From Cenococcum geophilum 1.58 (lineage: Eukaryota > Ascomycota > Dothideomycetes > Gloniales > Gloniaceae), in contig KV748207.1 in assembly GCA_001692895.1 (NCBI GenBank), positions 1,736,001 to 1,800,000 of the forward strand: DNA of 64,000 nucleotides. The letters are read 5' to 3'. Positions 9,650 to 22,399 of this stretch are shown one piece after another (the stretch's first letter is position 1; the number at the start of each line of letters is the position of its first letter). The translations under genes and the position numbers were made by a program. The notes beneath the pieces were generated by a model. It ran no database searches. It saw nothing but the letters and a program-made list of their open reading frames with translations, and had not been told where the DNA came from.

Positions 9650-11375
9650 CTATTTCCCTCCTCTTTATCTTCGCCCTTAAAGACTCTTAATATCTCTAAG
9701 TTGCTTATTAGAGGTATAATATCCGTCTAATTAACTTAGTTAATATTATTACTTATTATACCTAAAGCTTCTTCTTCTTTACACGCCTAACGTCGTGCTC
9801 GTACTACTGCTGCAATATTATTACTTAGTAAAATTATGCCGTCTTTATATTCTCGTTATGCGAAAGAGGGGTTAGTCTATATTATATTGGCGAGTCCATC
9901 CTCCTAATAACTATTCTCTTACTTAGAGTGCACTAAAGCGAATATTTATTCCTCCTATAATATTTGCTTTACTTCTAATACTAAATATATGCGTTTTATT
10001 ATCCTTAATAGTTATCTAGTTCCCTAATTAATTTGTCTTAGGGTTTTATATTTAATCTACTGCTACTTATCTTAATAGCAAGTTATCTTAAGCTCTTACT
10101 AAGTTAAAATGTTCTTATAATGCGGAATAAAAGGCCCTAAATGCTTATATCGCGGCATTTACTTAGTTACTCTATCTTAAGAAGGTTTATAAGAAGGTTT
10201 ATTTTAAAAAGTAGAAACTTATAGAATAAGGTTTATAGAAACTTAGTAACGAAAGAACGGATTATTTTTTAGCCAAGAAGGAAATAGATCTAAGTAGTTC
10301 GGCAACTGCTCTTCTTAGGTCCCCCTTAGGTGACTTATTCTTTAATAATCTTTTTTTATTAATACTACCTAACCTAATCTCTTTTAATACTCCTATACCT
10401 TTCTTATAGCGTTTTTTTTAGATTCTCTAGTAGCTCCTAGGTAGTCTTATTATAGCCTATCTACTTAACCTTATACTATATTTTATTATTAATGTCCTTA
10501 TAACTAATAATCTTTAAAACTTACTATTTATCTTCTTTTTATCCTCTATATATATCTACTTTATAAACCGGTGGCTTAATATTCCTATATACTGGCTCTA
10601 GCATTATAATATACTATATAGGGTAGATCTTTATCTTAACTAGTAGGTTTAACTTAAATATAACTAGTAAAATCCTTTATATAATTTTAAAAGGTCCTAG
10701 CCTAATATAGTTTAACTTCTTACTTAATTGTTAACTCTTAAAATTTTTATATAGTAGCCACACTTTATCTCCCTCTTTAAGATCTGGTCCCTTAGATCTT
10801 TTAGCATTATAGTACTTTTTTATTCTTTCTTATACCTTTTTTGCTAATTCTATAAAGTCTGCATAAAGATTTATTAGTATCTTTATTCTTTCTTTAGCTA
10901 TACTACTTATTTTCTTTACTTATTATAGTAATAACAATATTCTTAGCTTATATCCGTAATTTGCCTTAAATGGTAATATACCTATTCCTTTTTATAGTGT
11001 TATATTGTATATAACCTATATAATTAGTAATAGCAATACCTAATTATTTTATACGTGGTTAATATAGTGTCTTAAATACTATTCTAGCGTCTAATTTAAT
11101 CTTTCTATTTAACCGTCTGTCTGCGGGTAATATATAGTAAAAGTTACTGCTCTAACTCCCTACTCTACTAAGAATACCTCTTAAAATACTACTATAAATC
11201 TTAAATCCCTATCCAATATAATTTTACTTAGTGCTCTATATCTCGCGAACACTTCTTTAATATAAATTTTAGCGATATCCTCCGCTAAGATTTCTTCTGT
11301 ATATGCTACAAAGTAGCCCTATTTAGTTAACTTATTTACTATTACTAAGATCGCGTTATGCTTTTATCTGGTAAT
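9650..11375 (-). pseudogene. pol: Gypsy-A pol 3' part (integrase core, chromodomain, extra C-terminal region)
   Basis: On the minus strand this aligns with Gypsy-B 41830-43531. Reading from 11375 downwards, the integrase catalytic core comes first, then the integrase C-terminal region, then a degraded chromodomain at about 10400-10600. About 600 bp beyond the chromodomain the sequence is still conserved between Gypsy-A and Gypsy-B (about 9660-10170 here), so it was probably coding or otherwise constrained in the family. The integrase frame breaks exactly at the Gypsy-2 insertion (11375/17561). Confidence 0.82.
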
Positions 11376-11586
11376 TGTAACGGCGCTATCGCACGTTACC
11401 TGCCAAATTCTGCTATATTCTGCCGACCTGTGATTAGCCCGCCCAAAGCTAGCGCCTTAGCGGCTCACCCTATATATTTATTTACATCGGTCCTAGCAAC
11501 CCCTTTTCCTTCTCTTTAGCTTAGTATCTTCGTAATACAGCATTCGTTCAAGCTTCGGTTCAGAGGCATTTGTTTAAGCCGTAACA
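11376..11586 (+). repeat. Gypsy-2 5' LTR
   Basis: Starts tgtaacggcg and ends gccgtaaca. It contains the motifs ttctgcc and agcgccttagcggc, which recur elsewhere in the window, and a TATA-like tract (ctatatattta). The last ~70 bp match the LTR of non-autonomous element 1 in opposite orientation. Confidence 0.92.
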
Positions 11587-11816
11587 TTATACTAAGCTCT
11601 CCCTACCTTGCCTGGGAAGGCCTTAATAATATCCTACCCCAAAGAAACTTCGTCTGCAACGACGTATTAACACACTAGACTTAGACACCAAAACAACTCT
11701 ATATTACCTAGGAAGGCCTAGATAATATCCCACCTTATAAGCCAGATAGGACTGGACCTATACCCCCAGAATCGAAACTAAAGCGTATAATACTGACGAA
11801 CCTTAGGAAGCTAACA
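11587..11816 (+). promoter_or_regulatory. Gypsy-2 leader between LTR and gag, with a direct repeat
   Basis: This 230-bp untranslated leader starts with ttatactaagctc, where a primer site would lie; no tRNA match (TGG start) is evident. A ~29-bp block around ggaaggcc.taataatatcc occurs at 11606-11634 and again at 11706-11734. Related sequence persists in the leader of non-autonomous element 1 (RC of 4262-4291), consistent with a cis signal used during packaging. Confidence 0.55.
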
Positions 11817-13040
11817 ATGGCACCTAAAGCAAGCTTATCTAAGAGAGCTGCCTCTACCCGAGAGGAACTTAAGATCTAATTAGGATTAGAAATTAAAGAC
11901 AATAATAACGTCGTAGACGTACGCGAGCAGATTCGTGCCCTTGCAGCTAGCTAGGAAGCTAATCGTCTTAAAGTAAGAAATATATAAGAGACCCTATAAG
12001 AGATCCTAGAAAGCCTTACGGCCCTATAAAATAGCCCAGCTTCTCCTTTCTAAAGCCCTAGCCGACCTATTTACTCTACTAAATGTAATATACTAGGGAG
12101 TACGGATATAATAATAAAGTAATTAAAGTCTATTAAGCTCCCTAACCCCCTACCACTATCTAACGGGATAGACCCTACCTTTAAGAATTAGAGAATTTAA
12201 GTATAAGGAAAGCTCCGTATTAACCACGACTATTTCCTTTCTAAAGAAGCTAAAATACTCTACCTCTTTAGTCGAACCACTGGGGACGCCTAACGGCACC
12301 TTTAAGCTAAGTTTAAGGACGACTCCCCTATCCAATTTATATCCGTTAATGAGATAATACAGCACCTAGCGGCTATTTATATTAACCTAAACAAAGTATA
12401 GGATGCCTGTTATAACTATAATCGCCTAATAATAAAACCGAACTAACCCTTTACTAAATTCTAAACTTAATTCCTATACCTTACAGAAGAAGGCCAGGTC
12501 CCCCTTAAGAACTACTAATTAAACCTATATAATAAGCTAATAATCCAGCTATAAGAAAAGATCGCTGTAACCTTAAATAACCTACTAACCTATAAAAAAC
12601 TTATAGCTTATTACCTATTATTAGACTTAGAACTAAAGCGGATTAACGCCTACTCTAATTAGCAAAAGCAACTCCGTAATAATCGGAACTCGCTAGCTAT
12701 ATCTATAGGAGCTAGAGCAGGAAGACAAGTTATAACTACTCTTTTACTAAAGGCGGTTATAACTACGCACTAGTGAGCCTCGCCTGATTAGTTATGTACT
12801 ACGCTATTAACTAGTATTCGCCGTAATACTCTAATTAACCCTACCTCGGCTATATGCTTTAACTGCGATAAGTAGGGTTACTTTGCCTCATCTTACCCGG
12901 AGCTAAAAGATATAGGCGATATTAAGGAGATAGAGGAAGGAGAAACGTTAGATAAGTTAGGAAAAGAGGAACCTTAGGGAAAGACTCCCCCCTAGGGTAC
13001 CCTATTAATCTTAAAGAGATTAATCTTAGTTAGTTAATAG
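11817..13040 (+). pseudogene. gag: Gypsy-2 gag, degraded
   Basis: The likely start ATG is at 11817, giving MAPKASLSKRAA. A capsid-like region follows at about 12120-12640. A zinc knuckle at 12855-12896 reads CFNC, then a stop at the expected Gln, Tyr for His and Tyr for the last Cys, with CX2CX4HX4C spacing kept. An acidic tail (EIEEGETLDKL-like) comes after it. Stops occur throughout at Gln/Trp positions. Gag would assemble particles and bind RNA. By inference this Gag, when alive in other copies, could also have packaged non-autonomous element 1. Confidence 0.82.
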
Positions 13041-16000
13041 GTGGAAAGTATTTTATATTTCTATATATAGTATCTTAAAATGGATATAGAGTTAATATAA
13101 CTGCCCTTATTAACACTAGAGTAAATAGCTTTGCCTTTATAAATACTGCCTATATAAATAATGTTGCTAAGTTTCTAAATGCAGAAGCCATCTAACTAGA
13201 GAAGCCTATTTAGGTAAAAGGCTATAACGGTAAAGCCGGTTGGCCTGTTACCTATATCTTAAAGTTATATATTGCTCTTAACGGACAACGCTAATACGGT
13301 ATCCCCTTTTGCATCCTAGACCTAGGGTCTTATAATATAATCCTTAGACAAAAATAGATGTCCTATTTTAATATCTAGTTAAATATATAATAAAGACGGT
13401 TTATCTAGCCGGAGGATAGACCAAGGTTGCCCTCTTTTATTAGGGAGATCTAAACTAACCGCAAGACACTAGCCGTAAGGGCTGACTCTACCTACTAGTA
13501 GGATGTCTGGGCCCGTGACCTAGCCTTTACTTAAGAAGACGCCCGCCGCGAAGCTAGAAAGAACTCTATACCGATAAAGATACTCTTTTAAAGCGCTACG
13601 TTTAAAAAGGACTTTATGTATAAAAGTGGAATAGATAGTAATATAGACAACATCCAAATCATACGGATCTAACTAGTATGGAAAAGAACGTATTAATAGG
13701 ATATAAGGGATAACCTCCGAAAGATGTAATAGGAGCTAAAAGGGGTAATAATAACGCCAGTACCCTAGAAGTCCCTAAAGTTATATACGCCCCTATTATT
13801 AGGCAACCCCCCTACCATAGATATTGCCGTAATTAGCGCTATAGCGTTCTACTTTAATATATACCGGAAGGATAATAAGGTCTTTATAATAAGCCTATAT
13901 AAGATTAACTAAATTATTAATAATAGGGAGAAAAGGCCAGCTAAGGAAACTGATAAGAAACTAGTTAAATGCCTCCTTCTTACTATTTATATAAACTATA
14001 AGGATGTATTCTCAAAGGCGGCCTTAGATAAGTTACCCCCCCACTAGATATACAATTATAAGATTTAATTAGAAGCCAATAACTCGCTAGGCTATAGCCC
14101 CCTCTACTATTAATTAATAGATAAGCTAAAAGTAATAAAGCAGTACTTAATTAATAACCTAGATAAAGGGTTTATCAAGCCAAGTTAAGCCCCTTTTACT
14201 TTCCCTATCCTGTTTATAAAAAAGCCTAATAGAGGCCTTCGTTTTTATATTAACTATTAAAAGCTAAACGCTATTACTTAAAAGGACCAGTATTTTATTC
14301 CTTTAATTAACAAGACCCTTATACGTCTAAGCTAGGCAAAGATCTTTACTAAACTTAATATCCGCTAAGCTTTCTACTAAATTAGGATAGACCCTATATC
14401 CGAAGATTTAATAACGTTCTATACCCGTTATAGTTCCTATAAATATAAAGTTTTTCCTTTTAAACTAATAAACGGACCGGCTACGTACCAAAGGTATATA
14501 AATGACGTTCTTTTTAATTACCTTAACGAATTCTACATAGTATACCTAGACGACATTCTTATATACTCGGACGACGAACTTAAGCATTAAGTTTATGTTG
14601 AGAAGGTCCTGGAGAAACTATAGAACGCGGGCTTATAAGTTAATATTAAGAAATGCGAGTTTGGGGTAAAACGTATAAAATACCTTGGGTTTATTGTAAC
14701 TACGGAAGGAATTAAGGTTAACCCTAAGAAGGTAGAGGCAATCTATAACTAAAAGCCCCCTTATATAATAAAAGGAATCTAGTCCTTCCTTAGCTTCTAC
14801 AACTTCTACTACTAGTTTATCTATAACTACGGAATTGCGGCAAAACCTCTTATATAACTAACCAGGAAGGACACGCCTTTTATCTTTAATAATAGCTATA
14901 TAGAAGCCTTTAAAAAGATAAAGGATTAGCTTATCTCTTCCCTAATCCTTTATTACTATAACCTAGACCTTAAATTAATGCTAGAAACGGACGCCTTTAA
15001 TAGGGTTATAGCGGGAATCCTATTACAGTTATATCTAGACAGTAAATAGTACCCTATAGCTTTCTTCTTAAAGATAATAGACCTAGCTAAGTGTAACTAC
15101 AAAGTATATAATAAAGAAATGCTAGCTATTATTTAATTACTTTCCTAATAGCGTGTAGAGCTTAAAGGTATAAATTCCTGGATTAAGATATATATAGATT
15201 ATAAAGCCTTAGAGTACTTTATAACTATAAAGCAGCTTACTAGATAATAGGCCTAATAGGCTAAAATACTGTCCTAATTCTTCTTTATAATTATATATCG
15301 TTCTAATAAGCAAAACTCTAAGGCTAATGCCCTAATCTAAAGAAAACAAGATATAGGACCCTAGGATAAGCTAAAGACCCAATATTAGACGCGCGCCCTC
15401 CTCTATTTAGAATAGCTTAACCTATAGATCCTTAAGGAGCTAGACTCCTAGTAAAACGAGCTAGTACTAATAGAGGAGTCCTTAGATAAGCTAATAGGGC
15501 TAATTAACCGCCTTTTAACTATAAACCGCACAGCTAATATCCTAAGGGCCCTCCGCGAATAAGCTGTGAAAGAAGACCCCGATTTTAAAATAGAGGAAGG
15601 ATTGCTCCTATACTAGGAGCGGCTTATAGTCCCTAATATTAACAATTTATAAACTAAACTAATCCGCGAAGCTTATTGCTAAGTCTTTATAGTATACCCT
15701 AGTAAGAATAAGACCTGTAAAATTATTAACTGCTGCTACTACTAGCTAAGAATGGTTACGGATATTAATTAATATATATAGAACTGTAAAGACTACTAAA
15801 GAGCTATAATTCTACGGGATAAGACCCTAGGACTACTTAAGCCACTCCTAATACTAGAGCGCCCTTAGTAGTATATTTTTATAGACTTCTATAAACTACC
15901 TAGGGACCGTAACGGATACGATATAGTTATAGTTATAGTTAACCGCTTTAGTAAACGCCTATTCTTAATTCCCTGTTATAAGAATATTAATACTAAAGAG

Positions 16001-17040
16001 GCAGCCTAGCTATATATCTATTACGTCTACTAAATCTATGGACTACTAGATACTATTGTATCTAATTATAGGCTATAGTTTATATCGGCCTTCTAGAATA
16101 AGTTTACCTAGATCCTAGGTATTAAGCTAAAGCTTTCTATGGCTTATTACCCCTAGATAGACAGTTAGATAGAGATTATAAATTAGTACCTGGACTAGAG
16201 GCTTAGGCCCTTTATTAACTATTTCTAGGACAACTAGTTTAAACTACTACCCTTAATGGACTACGCGTAAGCAACCTTACCCCATAACTCCACAGGGTTT
16301 GCCCTAATTTAGCTAGAAATAGGATACTTACCCTGTATAAGCTTTGACTGGAAAAGGCTAGAAGAACCCTAGACTATATAAGAGAAGCTATCCTATACTA
16401 AGGCCTAATAGTACGCTAAACGATTGGAGGAGGCCTGGATAGTAGCCTATAAGAACCTAAAAAAAGCTTAGAGGTTAATGGAATAGTAGGCAAACAAACA
16501 CCGTTAAGAGCCCGATTTTACCCTTGGCGATATAGTCTAGGTTATAATAAGGAATTAGAAAACTAAACGACCTAGCCGTAAGCTAGACTACTAGATGGCA
16601 GGACCGTATAAGGTTNTTAAGAAGATAGGCAACTTATATAAGATAAAGCTCCTAGATTTAATTAGGGTTTACCCTATCTTCTCGCCGGATAAGTTATAGA
16701 AAGCTATAAACGACCCATTGCCTAGATAAAAGAATGAGCCTCCCCTACTAGTTTAAGTAAACGGTAACAACAAATAGGAGGTTAATAAAATACTAGCCTG
16801 TAAGATAGTACGGGGAACACTAAAATACCGTATCTAATAGAAGGGCTACAATTTTAACCTAACCTAATACCTTGCGTAGAACTTTATAGGCTACCCCTAG
16901 AAGCTTAAAGAATTCTATAACTAATACTCTAATATACCTAGGCCCCTAAAGTACCTAGATGAATGGATGGAATACTAGTATAATAAAGACAATAAGTTAC
17001 CAGAAGAATATAGGGACAAAAACGCCCTAAAGCCCTAATA
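13041..17040 (+). pseudogene. pol: Gypsy-2 pol, degraded: protease, RT, RNase H, integrase, chromodomain
   Basis: The protease-like region is at about 13050-13400. Reverse transcriptase spans about 14200-14800; the YLDD active site is intact at 14543-14554, followed by ILIYSDD-like sequence and a KYLGFIV motif. RNase H follows at about 14980-15340 and includes LETDAF. The zinc-binding region and integrase core are at about 15660-16340, with DRNGYDIV-like sequence. The chromodomain is at about 16785-16960, with a KGYN motif and conserved aromatic spacing. Stops lie mostly at Gln/Trp codons. The base at 16616 is unresolved (n). Function would be replication and integration of the element. Confidence 0.9.
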
Positions 17041-17336
17041 TAGCTGTCTGCCAAATTCTGCCATATTCTGCCGTTTTCTGCTAGTACCGTAAAATATTAG
17101 ATGTCTAAGAACTTTAACCGCCGGTTAAAGTTGTCTGATTAGTTAGGATCCGTGCCAAGACTTTTAGCGGCTACTTTTTCTAGCCTAGTGCTTCCACTTA
17201 GCCTATAATCGCCCTTTATACTTAATCTAGACGTACTCTTATCCCCTTTATCTCCTTATCTTATATTTTGTAATCCCATATTTATAAGCCTAGTACTACC
17301 CTATTTCTAACTAAGCCTAAGGGTAGGCTTTCTTTA

Positions 17337-17349
17337 AAGAGGGGGGTAA
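17337..17349 (+). other. Gypsy-2 polypurine tract
   Basis: A purine run (aagaggggggtaa) immediately before the 3' LTR. This is the usual plus-strand DNA primer site, and it is closely similar to the tract of non-autonomous element 1. Confidence 0.8.
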
Positions 17350-17560
17350 TGTAACGGCGCTATCGCACGTTACCTGCTAAATTCTGCTATATTCTACCGA
17401 CCTATAATTAGCCCGCCTAAAGCTAGCGCCTTGGCGGCTTACCCTATATATTTGTTTATATTGGTCCTAGCGACCCCTTTTCCTTCTCTTTAGCTTAGTA
17501 TCTTTGTAATACAGCATTCGTTCAAGCTTCGGTTTAAAGGTATTTGTTTAAGCCGTGATA
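17350..17560 (+). repeat. Gypsy-2 3' LTR
   Basis: This 211-bp LTR pairs with 11376-11586, differing mainly by transitions. The target duplication gtaat follows, after which the Gypsy-A sequence resumes in register. Confidence 0.92.
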
Positions 17561-17565
17561 GTAAT

Positions 17566-18644
17566 AGGATCTCTTAACTTTAGTAACTTAATGATAAAGT
17601 CCTATAATATAACCTCCTATAGTCTTTCTAATATTTTAATAGGTTATAGCCCTCTGTATGGCTTATACCTTATTAGTTTTTTTTTTTTTTTTAGCAATCT
17701 AGATACTCCTTTATTATTTTTCTTACGATATTTTAGATTCTGTTAATAATATATTCTTCTTAAAGCCTTAATACTAAGCCTATTGCTCTATTATGTCCTT
17801 AAGTTATTTCCTTATAGAAATCTTTTATAAAATACTCTGCTATACTCTTTAGGATATACTTTACTTCTTAATTTTTATATATATTTATCTATAGATCTTC
17901 TAGCTGTGCTTTTAGAATTCTTTATACTTAAAAGCTTCCTAATGTCTTATAGACTCTTTTTAGTTTGTTATCCTCTTAAGTTACTACTAGTTTAGGGTAA
18001 TTATATCTAATCTATCTATCCTTATCTCTGCGTAGCATTGCTCCTAATAGGTTCTTATTATTCTATAGTTTAGCTTTTCTGCTAAGTATATCTGCTCTTA
18101 TATTTTCGGTCCCTTTAGTATACTAAATTTCGAAATAGTATTCTATAAGCATCTCTACCTATCTAACCTATCTTTAATTAAGTTCTTTTATTATTAGGAA
18201 CCCCGTTAGGTTCTTATAATCCGTTTTAATTATAAATAGTTTCTTTACGCCTTATAAGAATACTCTTTATTTTTTAAATGCTATAACTATCCCTAATAAC
18301 TCCTTATTATAGACGTTATAGTTTAACTCTAGTAGTATTATCTTTCTACTATAATACAATACTGGATGCTATACGTTTTTATACTTTTATAGTAAGTATA
18401 CTCCTAGTACGTAGTTTAATGCATTTATTTCCACAACTATATCTAGTCTTAGTTAGTAAATTTTAAAAATTGGCTTTTAGGTAAATAGCTCCTTAAGTTC
18501 CTTAAATAACTTCTTTTATTTATCTCCCTATGCCTATAGTTCCTTTTTCTTTATAAGCCTAGTAAATAGTTTAATATTCTTTAACTATTATACTATAAAC
18601 CTTCTATAGTAGTTGCAAAACCCTAAGAATAACCTTAACTATGT
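17566..18644 (-). pseudogene. pol: Gypsy-A pol middle part (end of RT, RNase H, start of integrase)
   Basis: On the minus strand this aligns with Gypsy-B about 40740-41820, i.e. the reverse transcriptase C-terminus, RNase H and the zinc-binding N-terminus of integrase. The left end rejoins the 9650-11375 piece at the gtaat duplication. The right end stops at the SINE/LINE-like insertion, where a ~14-bp repeat (aaccttaactatgt) recurs at 24589. A 16-base T-run at 17677-17692 is absent from Gypsy-B and probably marks a local slippage expansion. Confidence 0.85.
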
Positions 18645-18718
18645 GTACAGGGGCAGGCGTTAGGATTCGTTTACCGTTTCTTTTACTATTTTTCTACTGT
18701 TTTAATACTACTTAATAG

Positions 18719-18982
18719 TGTGGGAGGGTACGACTACTCTTAGATGGGAAAGTCACAGTGCCGTCTGTCTGTTGGTCGGTCGGTCGGTTAGTCGGTCAGT
18801 TAGTTAGTCAGTCAGTCGGTCGGTCGTTAATTGTAATCAATTAGTAGGAAAGCAGTTAGTAAGAAGAAAGGAAAGAATATATTCCCGGTAGGTTGTGATA
18901 GAGAGAAGGAGAGAAGCCAAAGGCTTAATATATACAGGAAAATGCCAAGGCACTAAGTAGTGGCCTATTTTACCCTACTATA
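18719..18982 (-). repeat. Non-autonomous element 2, 3' LTR, with tetranucleotide microsatellite
   Basis: This LTR contains a (gtcg/gtta)-type tetranucleotide array at about 18769-18832 that varies in phase and composition between the two LTRs. Confidence 0.85.
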
Positions 18983-19179
18983 TACCTCCCCCACTAAGAA
19001 CGTTATCCCCTAACGTTCTATACTATAGAAGAATAGCTAAATAAAAGAATAGTAAAAGCAGAATAGAAAAGGAAAGCATATCCCTAAAAGAACACAGGTA
19101 ACCTTATCCTCAGCCCTCCTATAGAACTATCCTATAGTGCCCTTCCTACTAGCGGTAACCAAAATAGCTGTAAACTAGA

Positions 19180-19810
19180 AATGGCAATAGCAGTAGTAGC
19201 AGTAGCAGCAGTAGCAGCAGTAACAGCAGTAATAGTAACGGTAGTAGTAATGGTAAAAAGCAGACAGTTGGCGCAGTAAGACAAAGCAAAACAGTTAATG
19301 GTAGAGCGGTTAGTAATAGAACAATCGGTAGAAGAACTCGGTTTGTGTAGTAAGCAGTAGGATATCTAGCAGCAGAACTTTTAGTAGTAGAAATCTCGGT
19401 AGCGGTAGATGGTCGATGGCGGTTAGTTAGTAGCAGTCGGTTAATACAGTAGTAGCAGTAGCAGCAATAACAGTAGTAGTAGCAGCAGTAATAGAACGGT
19501 CAATAACAGAACGGTTGGTAGTAGTTGGTTGAAGGCAGCTAGTTAGGCGGCGGTAGGGCGATTGAAACGGTAGGGTCTGGCGGTCAAAAGAGTAACAGTA
19601 GAACAGCTAAAACAGCATTAGGCTTAGAATAGGTTAGTTGGAACAGTTGGACGATATAGTAGATCCGGCAGTTCTAGCAGTAAGATAGATTTAGTAATGG
19701 TATAGATCTAGAATAGTAGAGATAGAGCAATTGGCTGAGATAGGAGGGATAAAACAGTCGGACGGAATAGCAGCAGTAGCGGTAGCGGTAGTAGGGCAGT
19801 CGATTAAGAC
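19180..19810. repeat. Trinucleotide-rich low-complexity region (agc/agt repeats)
   Basis: Imperfect runs of agcagtagt-type triplets are densest at 19186-19260 and 19444-19495, with further clusters to about 19800. Many units differ only by C/T, as if an original (agcagc)n array had been eroded. It lies near the 3' end (minus sense) of non-autonomous element 2 and holds no recognisable protein. Confidence 0.7.
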
Positions 19811-20279
19811 GGTAAAGGCTATAACCCAACTTAATTGTTTAGCTGGCCGTTTAATATTAAGACTCTACATCTAGCTCTGCATTGCATAGTCTGTGTCCAT
19901 GTCTGCGTAGGTGCTTATATACCTACTTTAACTGTCGGATAAAGACTGTCTAATTGGTCGGCGATAACGTGCTACAACTGATCGTTCGGTTATTTAATTA
20001 AGGTAGAAAGTCAGCCTGGTTGAAAGCTCTAACTGTCCTGACTTGAATGCGGAGACAGCGTTTAACTAATTAAGATTTAATGAGGCCCTGGCTTAACTTA
20101 AGGCATCTTTTACTATACGTACGACCTGGTTTCTATATCCGTAGGCTTTATATCTGCGGACAACCGATTAAGACTCTGGCTGTGTAGTCGTTTTGTTAAA
20201 GCTTTATATCCATGTAGTTAATTAATTAGGGCTCTGCATCCGTAGTTAATTAAGGCTCTTAGTGTCCACTAGATGTTTA

Positions 20280-20930
20280 ATTTAGAGACCTGTCCTAAGA
20301 CTTCCTTCTTTATAAGCACTAACGGTAGCTTCCTCTGAACTACTATAATAGGCCTAGCGCTTTTATAGGACGTCCTTAATAGCTGCTTTCTTTCTTTTCT
20401 AAACCGTCCTTATTCTTGGCTTCTTTAGTGCATCCTAGGCCTTTACGGCTGCTCCTTTACCTTCGCTGCTAATAATACACTTACATATCCTTAATCTTCT
20501 TCTGGCTTAAGAGCCTTTTAGGGACTATCTTCTACTTTTAGTCTCTTTGTTATCCGGTAGTAGCTTCTTAGCTATTATAACTACCTCTGTTGCATATTCC
20601 TTACCCTTGCGTCTATAATATAGTCCTTTTGTTAAGACAATCTTTAAGAAGTGCTGGCTCCTGTATATCTAATTCCTGCTTCCCTTATAATCCTTAACAA
20701 GGTCCTTTACTAGCTTAGTTAGATACGGCTTTATCCTGTCTTTAGTCGTATAAGGATAGCTTAGGCTTAATATAGTTAGCTATGCTCTATATATAATCTC
20801 TTATGGAGCATCTTTATTAGTACCTCTTTATATACTACTTTGCCGTTTTTATAGTACTTATTTTCCAATATTATGCTGCTGCCTTTATACAGGTCCCTTC
20901 CTTGTCGCGGCGTCTGTTCTTGTTGTGCAG
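20280..20930 (-). pseudogene. Unrecognised degraded frame in non-autonomous element 2
   Basis: On the minus strand a long coding-like stretch can be followed if TAG/TAA are taken as mutated Gln/Trp codons. It begins with KDLYKGSSIILENKYY and is later rich in Lys and Arg. I recognise no family and no reverse transcriptase, integrase or transposase motif. It may be a captured host segment or a fast-evolving retroelement protein. It lies downstream (minus sense) of the gag-like region. Confidence 0.35.
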
Positions 20931-21326
20931 CTAGTGCAGTACTGAATTCGGGTAGTAGTGGTAGAGCTGCGATTAGCTATTGTTTAAATAAGGAACAAGG
21001 TTAGCCCGGTTAAAGGCTCTAATTTAACGACATTTAACTAATTTAATTTAGTGACGGCGACGTGCTGATATTGAGGCTCCGGCTTAATTCGATCCTTTAA
21101 CTAACTATAGCTTCTATGCGGTCATTTAAGACCAAGGCTTCCGTACAGTCGTTCGATCAAGGCTCTACGTATAGCTCTATATCTAGCTCTGCATTATATA
21201 ATCGGCTCTATATCCGTGCAATTAATTGAGGCTCTTAGTGCTGTTCTTGTTGTGCAGCTAGCGCATCATCGAATTCTAGGGGCGGTGTAGAGTTTTGCCA
21301 GTTCTACTGCTGAATGGACCAATTAG

Positions 21327-21353
21327 GATTTTCCGTACCCGGCATAGAAAATC
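21327..21353. repeat. 27-bp palindrome, copy 1 (in non-autonomous element 2)
   Basis: An imperfect inverted repeat gattttcc...ggcatagaaaatc, preceded by ccaattag and followed by gctattgg. Near-identical copies lie at 44670, 48794 and 49568. Confidence 0.8.
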
Positions 21354-22320
21354 GCTATTGGCTTGGTGATAGGCGGTAAGCTAAACTAACATCTCTATAG
21401 TAGGTCGTCTTGATTAACGCGTTAACGCGTCGTGATTAGGAAAGTAAATAAGAAAGGAGCTTTAGGAAATACTGTAATTAAGTAGATAAATAAAAATCTT
21501 TTATACGTCACCTGCGTCCCCTCCCCTATCTTAGAACTTAACTGTCCCCTAGTTGAATATCCTACCCCTTAGCGGAGCCTGTTGTAGAGCCTGCTGTGAT
21601 GCTTACTGCGGAGCCTACTGCGGGTTAATAGCTGACCTAGTCGAGCGTCCGTCTCTAAGACCGTCTCTAAGGATTAGATGATTTATTTTTCTTCCTAGCT
21701 TTAGCTGTTTTATCTATAAGCTATAACCTAATCTGGACGTAGTCTCCTAGTTATACATTCTTCTCCTGCGGCGGAGCCTGCGCCACCTACTACGGAGCCT
21801 GCGGCTTAACAGCTGTCCTGGTTATACGGCTGTCTCTAAGGGTCTATAGATATTGCTGGCTAGGCGTTACTACTAAGTCTATAGGTCGTACTTAATAGTA
21901 GTCCTCCCAGTTCGTACGTGTTTTATCACTATTTTTTAGCACTACTCTGTTATAAAAAGCAGTAAAATCTATTAGTCCTATAGGAGGGGCCCATTACTGC
22001 GTCTATTCTTTCCTTAGCCTATTTAGGTCTATTCCTTAGTATATATAGAGCCAGTTCTTAATACCTTTTAATTATCCTTTATTACCGAGCCACGGAAGAT
22101 TAGGTCTAGGTCGTTTATGCGTCTTAGCTACTAGCCTTCCTTAATTAGATAGATATATAAATCCTTACAGAATAAGATTCTTTAAGCCTTAATATTCGTG
22201 CTTAGTAAAACGGTAACTTCCTTTGTATCCAAAACAGGTCTACCAGCCTTGTTCTTATATGCCTCGCTAACCCCATACGTCCTATTACGGCCGTCTAAAG
22301 GCAGTAGAATCTTGTAAATA

Positions 22321-22392
22321 TTAAAAGCTTTGCGGATATCGAAAGCTTTATAAAGGTCAAAAGTCCTATAGAGGTCGAGAGTCCTACGGAGG
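22321..22392 (-). repeat. Four 18-bp tandem units encoding a hexapeptide repeat
   Basis: The units at 22321-22338, 22339-22356, 22357-22374 and 22375-22392 are imperfect copies. On the minus strand they read as six-residue repeats: RTLDLY, RTFDLY, KAFDIR, KAFNIY. They lie just downstream of the gag-like core of non-autonomous element 2. Confidence 0.75.
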
Positions 22393-22399
22393 TCGGGTG

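Larger units (their letters stand above)
11376..17560 (+). mobile_element. Gypsy-2: Ty3/Gypsy chromovirus, nested in Gypsy-A
   Basis: The 211-bp LTRs at 11376-11586 and 17350-17560 have TG...CA ends (the last mutated) and perfect 5-bp duplications gtaat (11371-11375, 17561-17565). On the + strand it reads gag, protease, reverse transcriptase, RNase H, integrase, chromodomain and polypurine tract. The total length of 6.2 kb is typical. It is the best-preserved Gypsy here: the reverse transcriptase YLDD is intact. It opposes the orientation of its host, Gypsy-A. One ambiguous base lies at 16616. Its LTR end and leader are shared with non-autonomous element 1. Confidence 0.93.

Noticed and set aside
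12156..12365. 69-codon minus-strand frame
   Set aside because: Antisense to the Gypsy-2 gag capsid region.
17555..17746. 63-codon + strand frame rich in Phe
   Set aside because: Spans the Gypsy-2 LTR end and a T-run inside minus-strand Gypsy-A pol; an artefact of low complexity.
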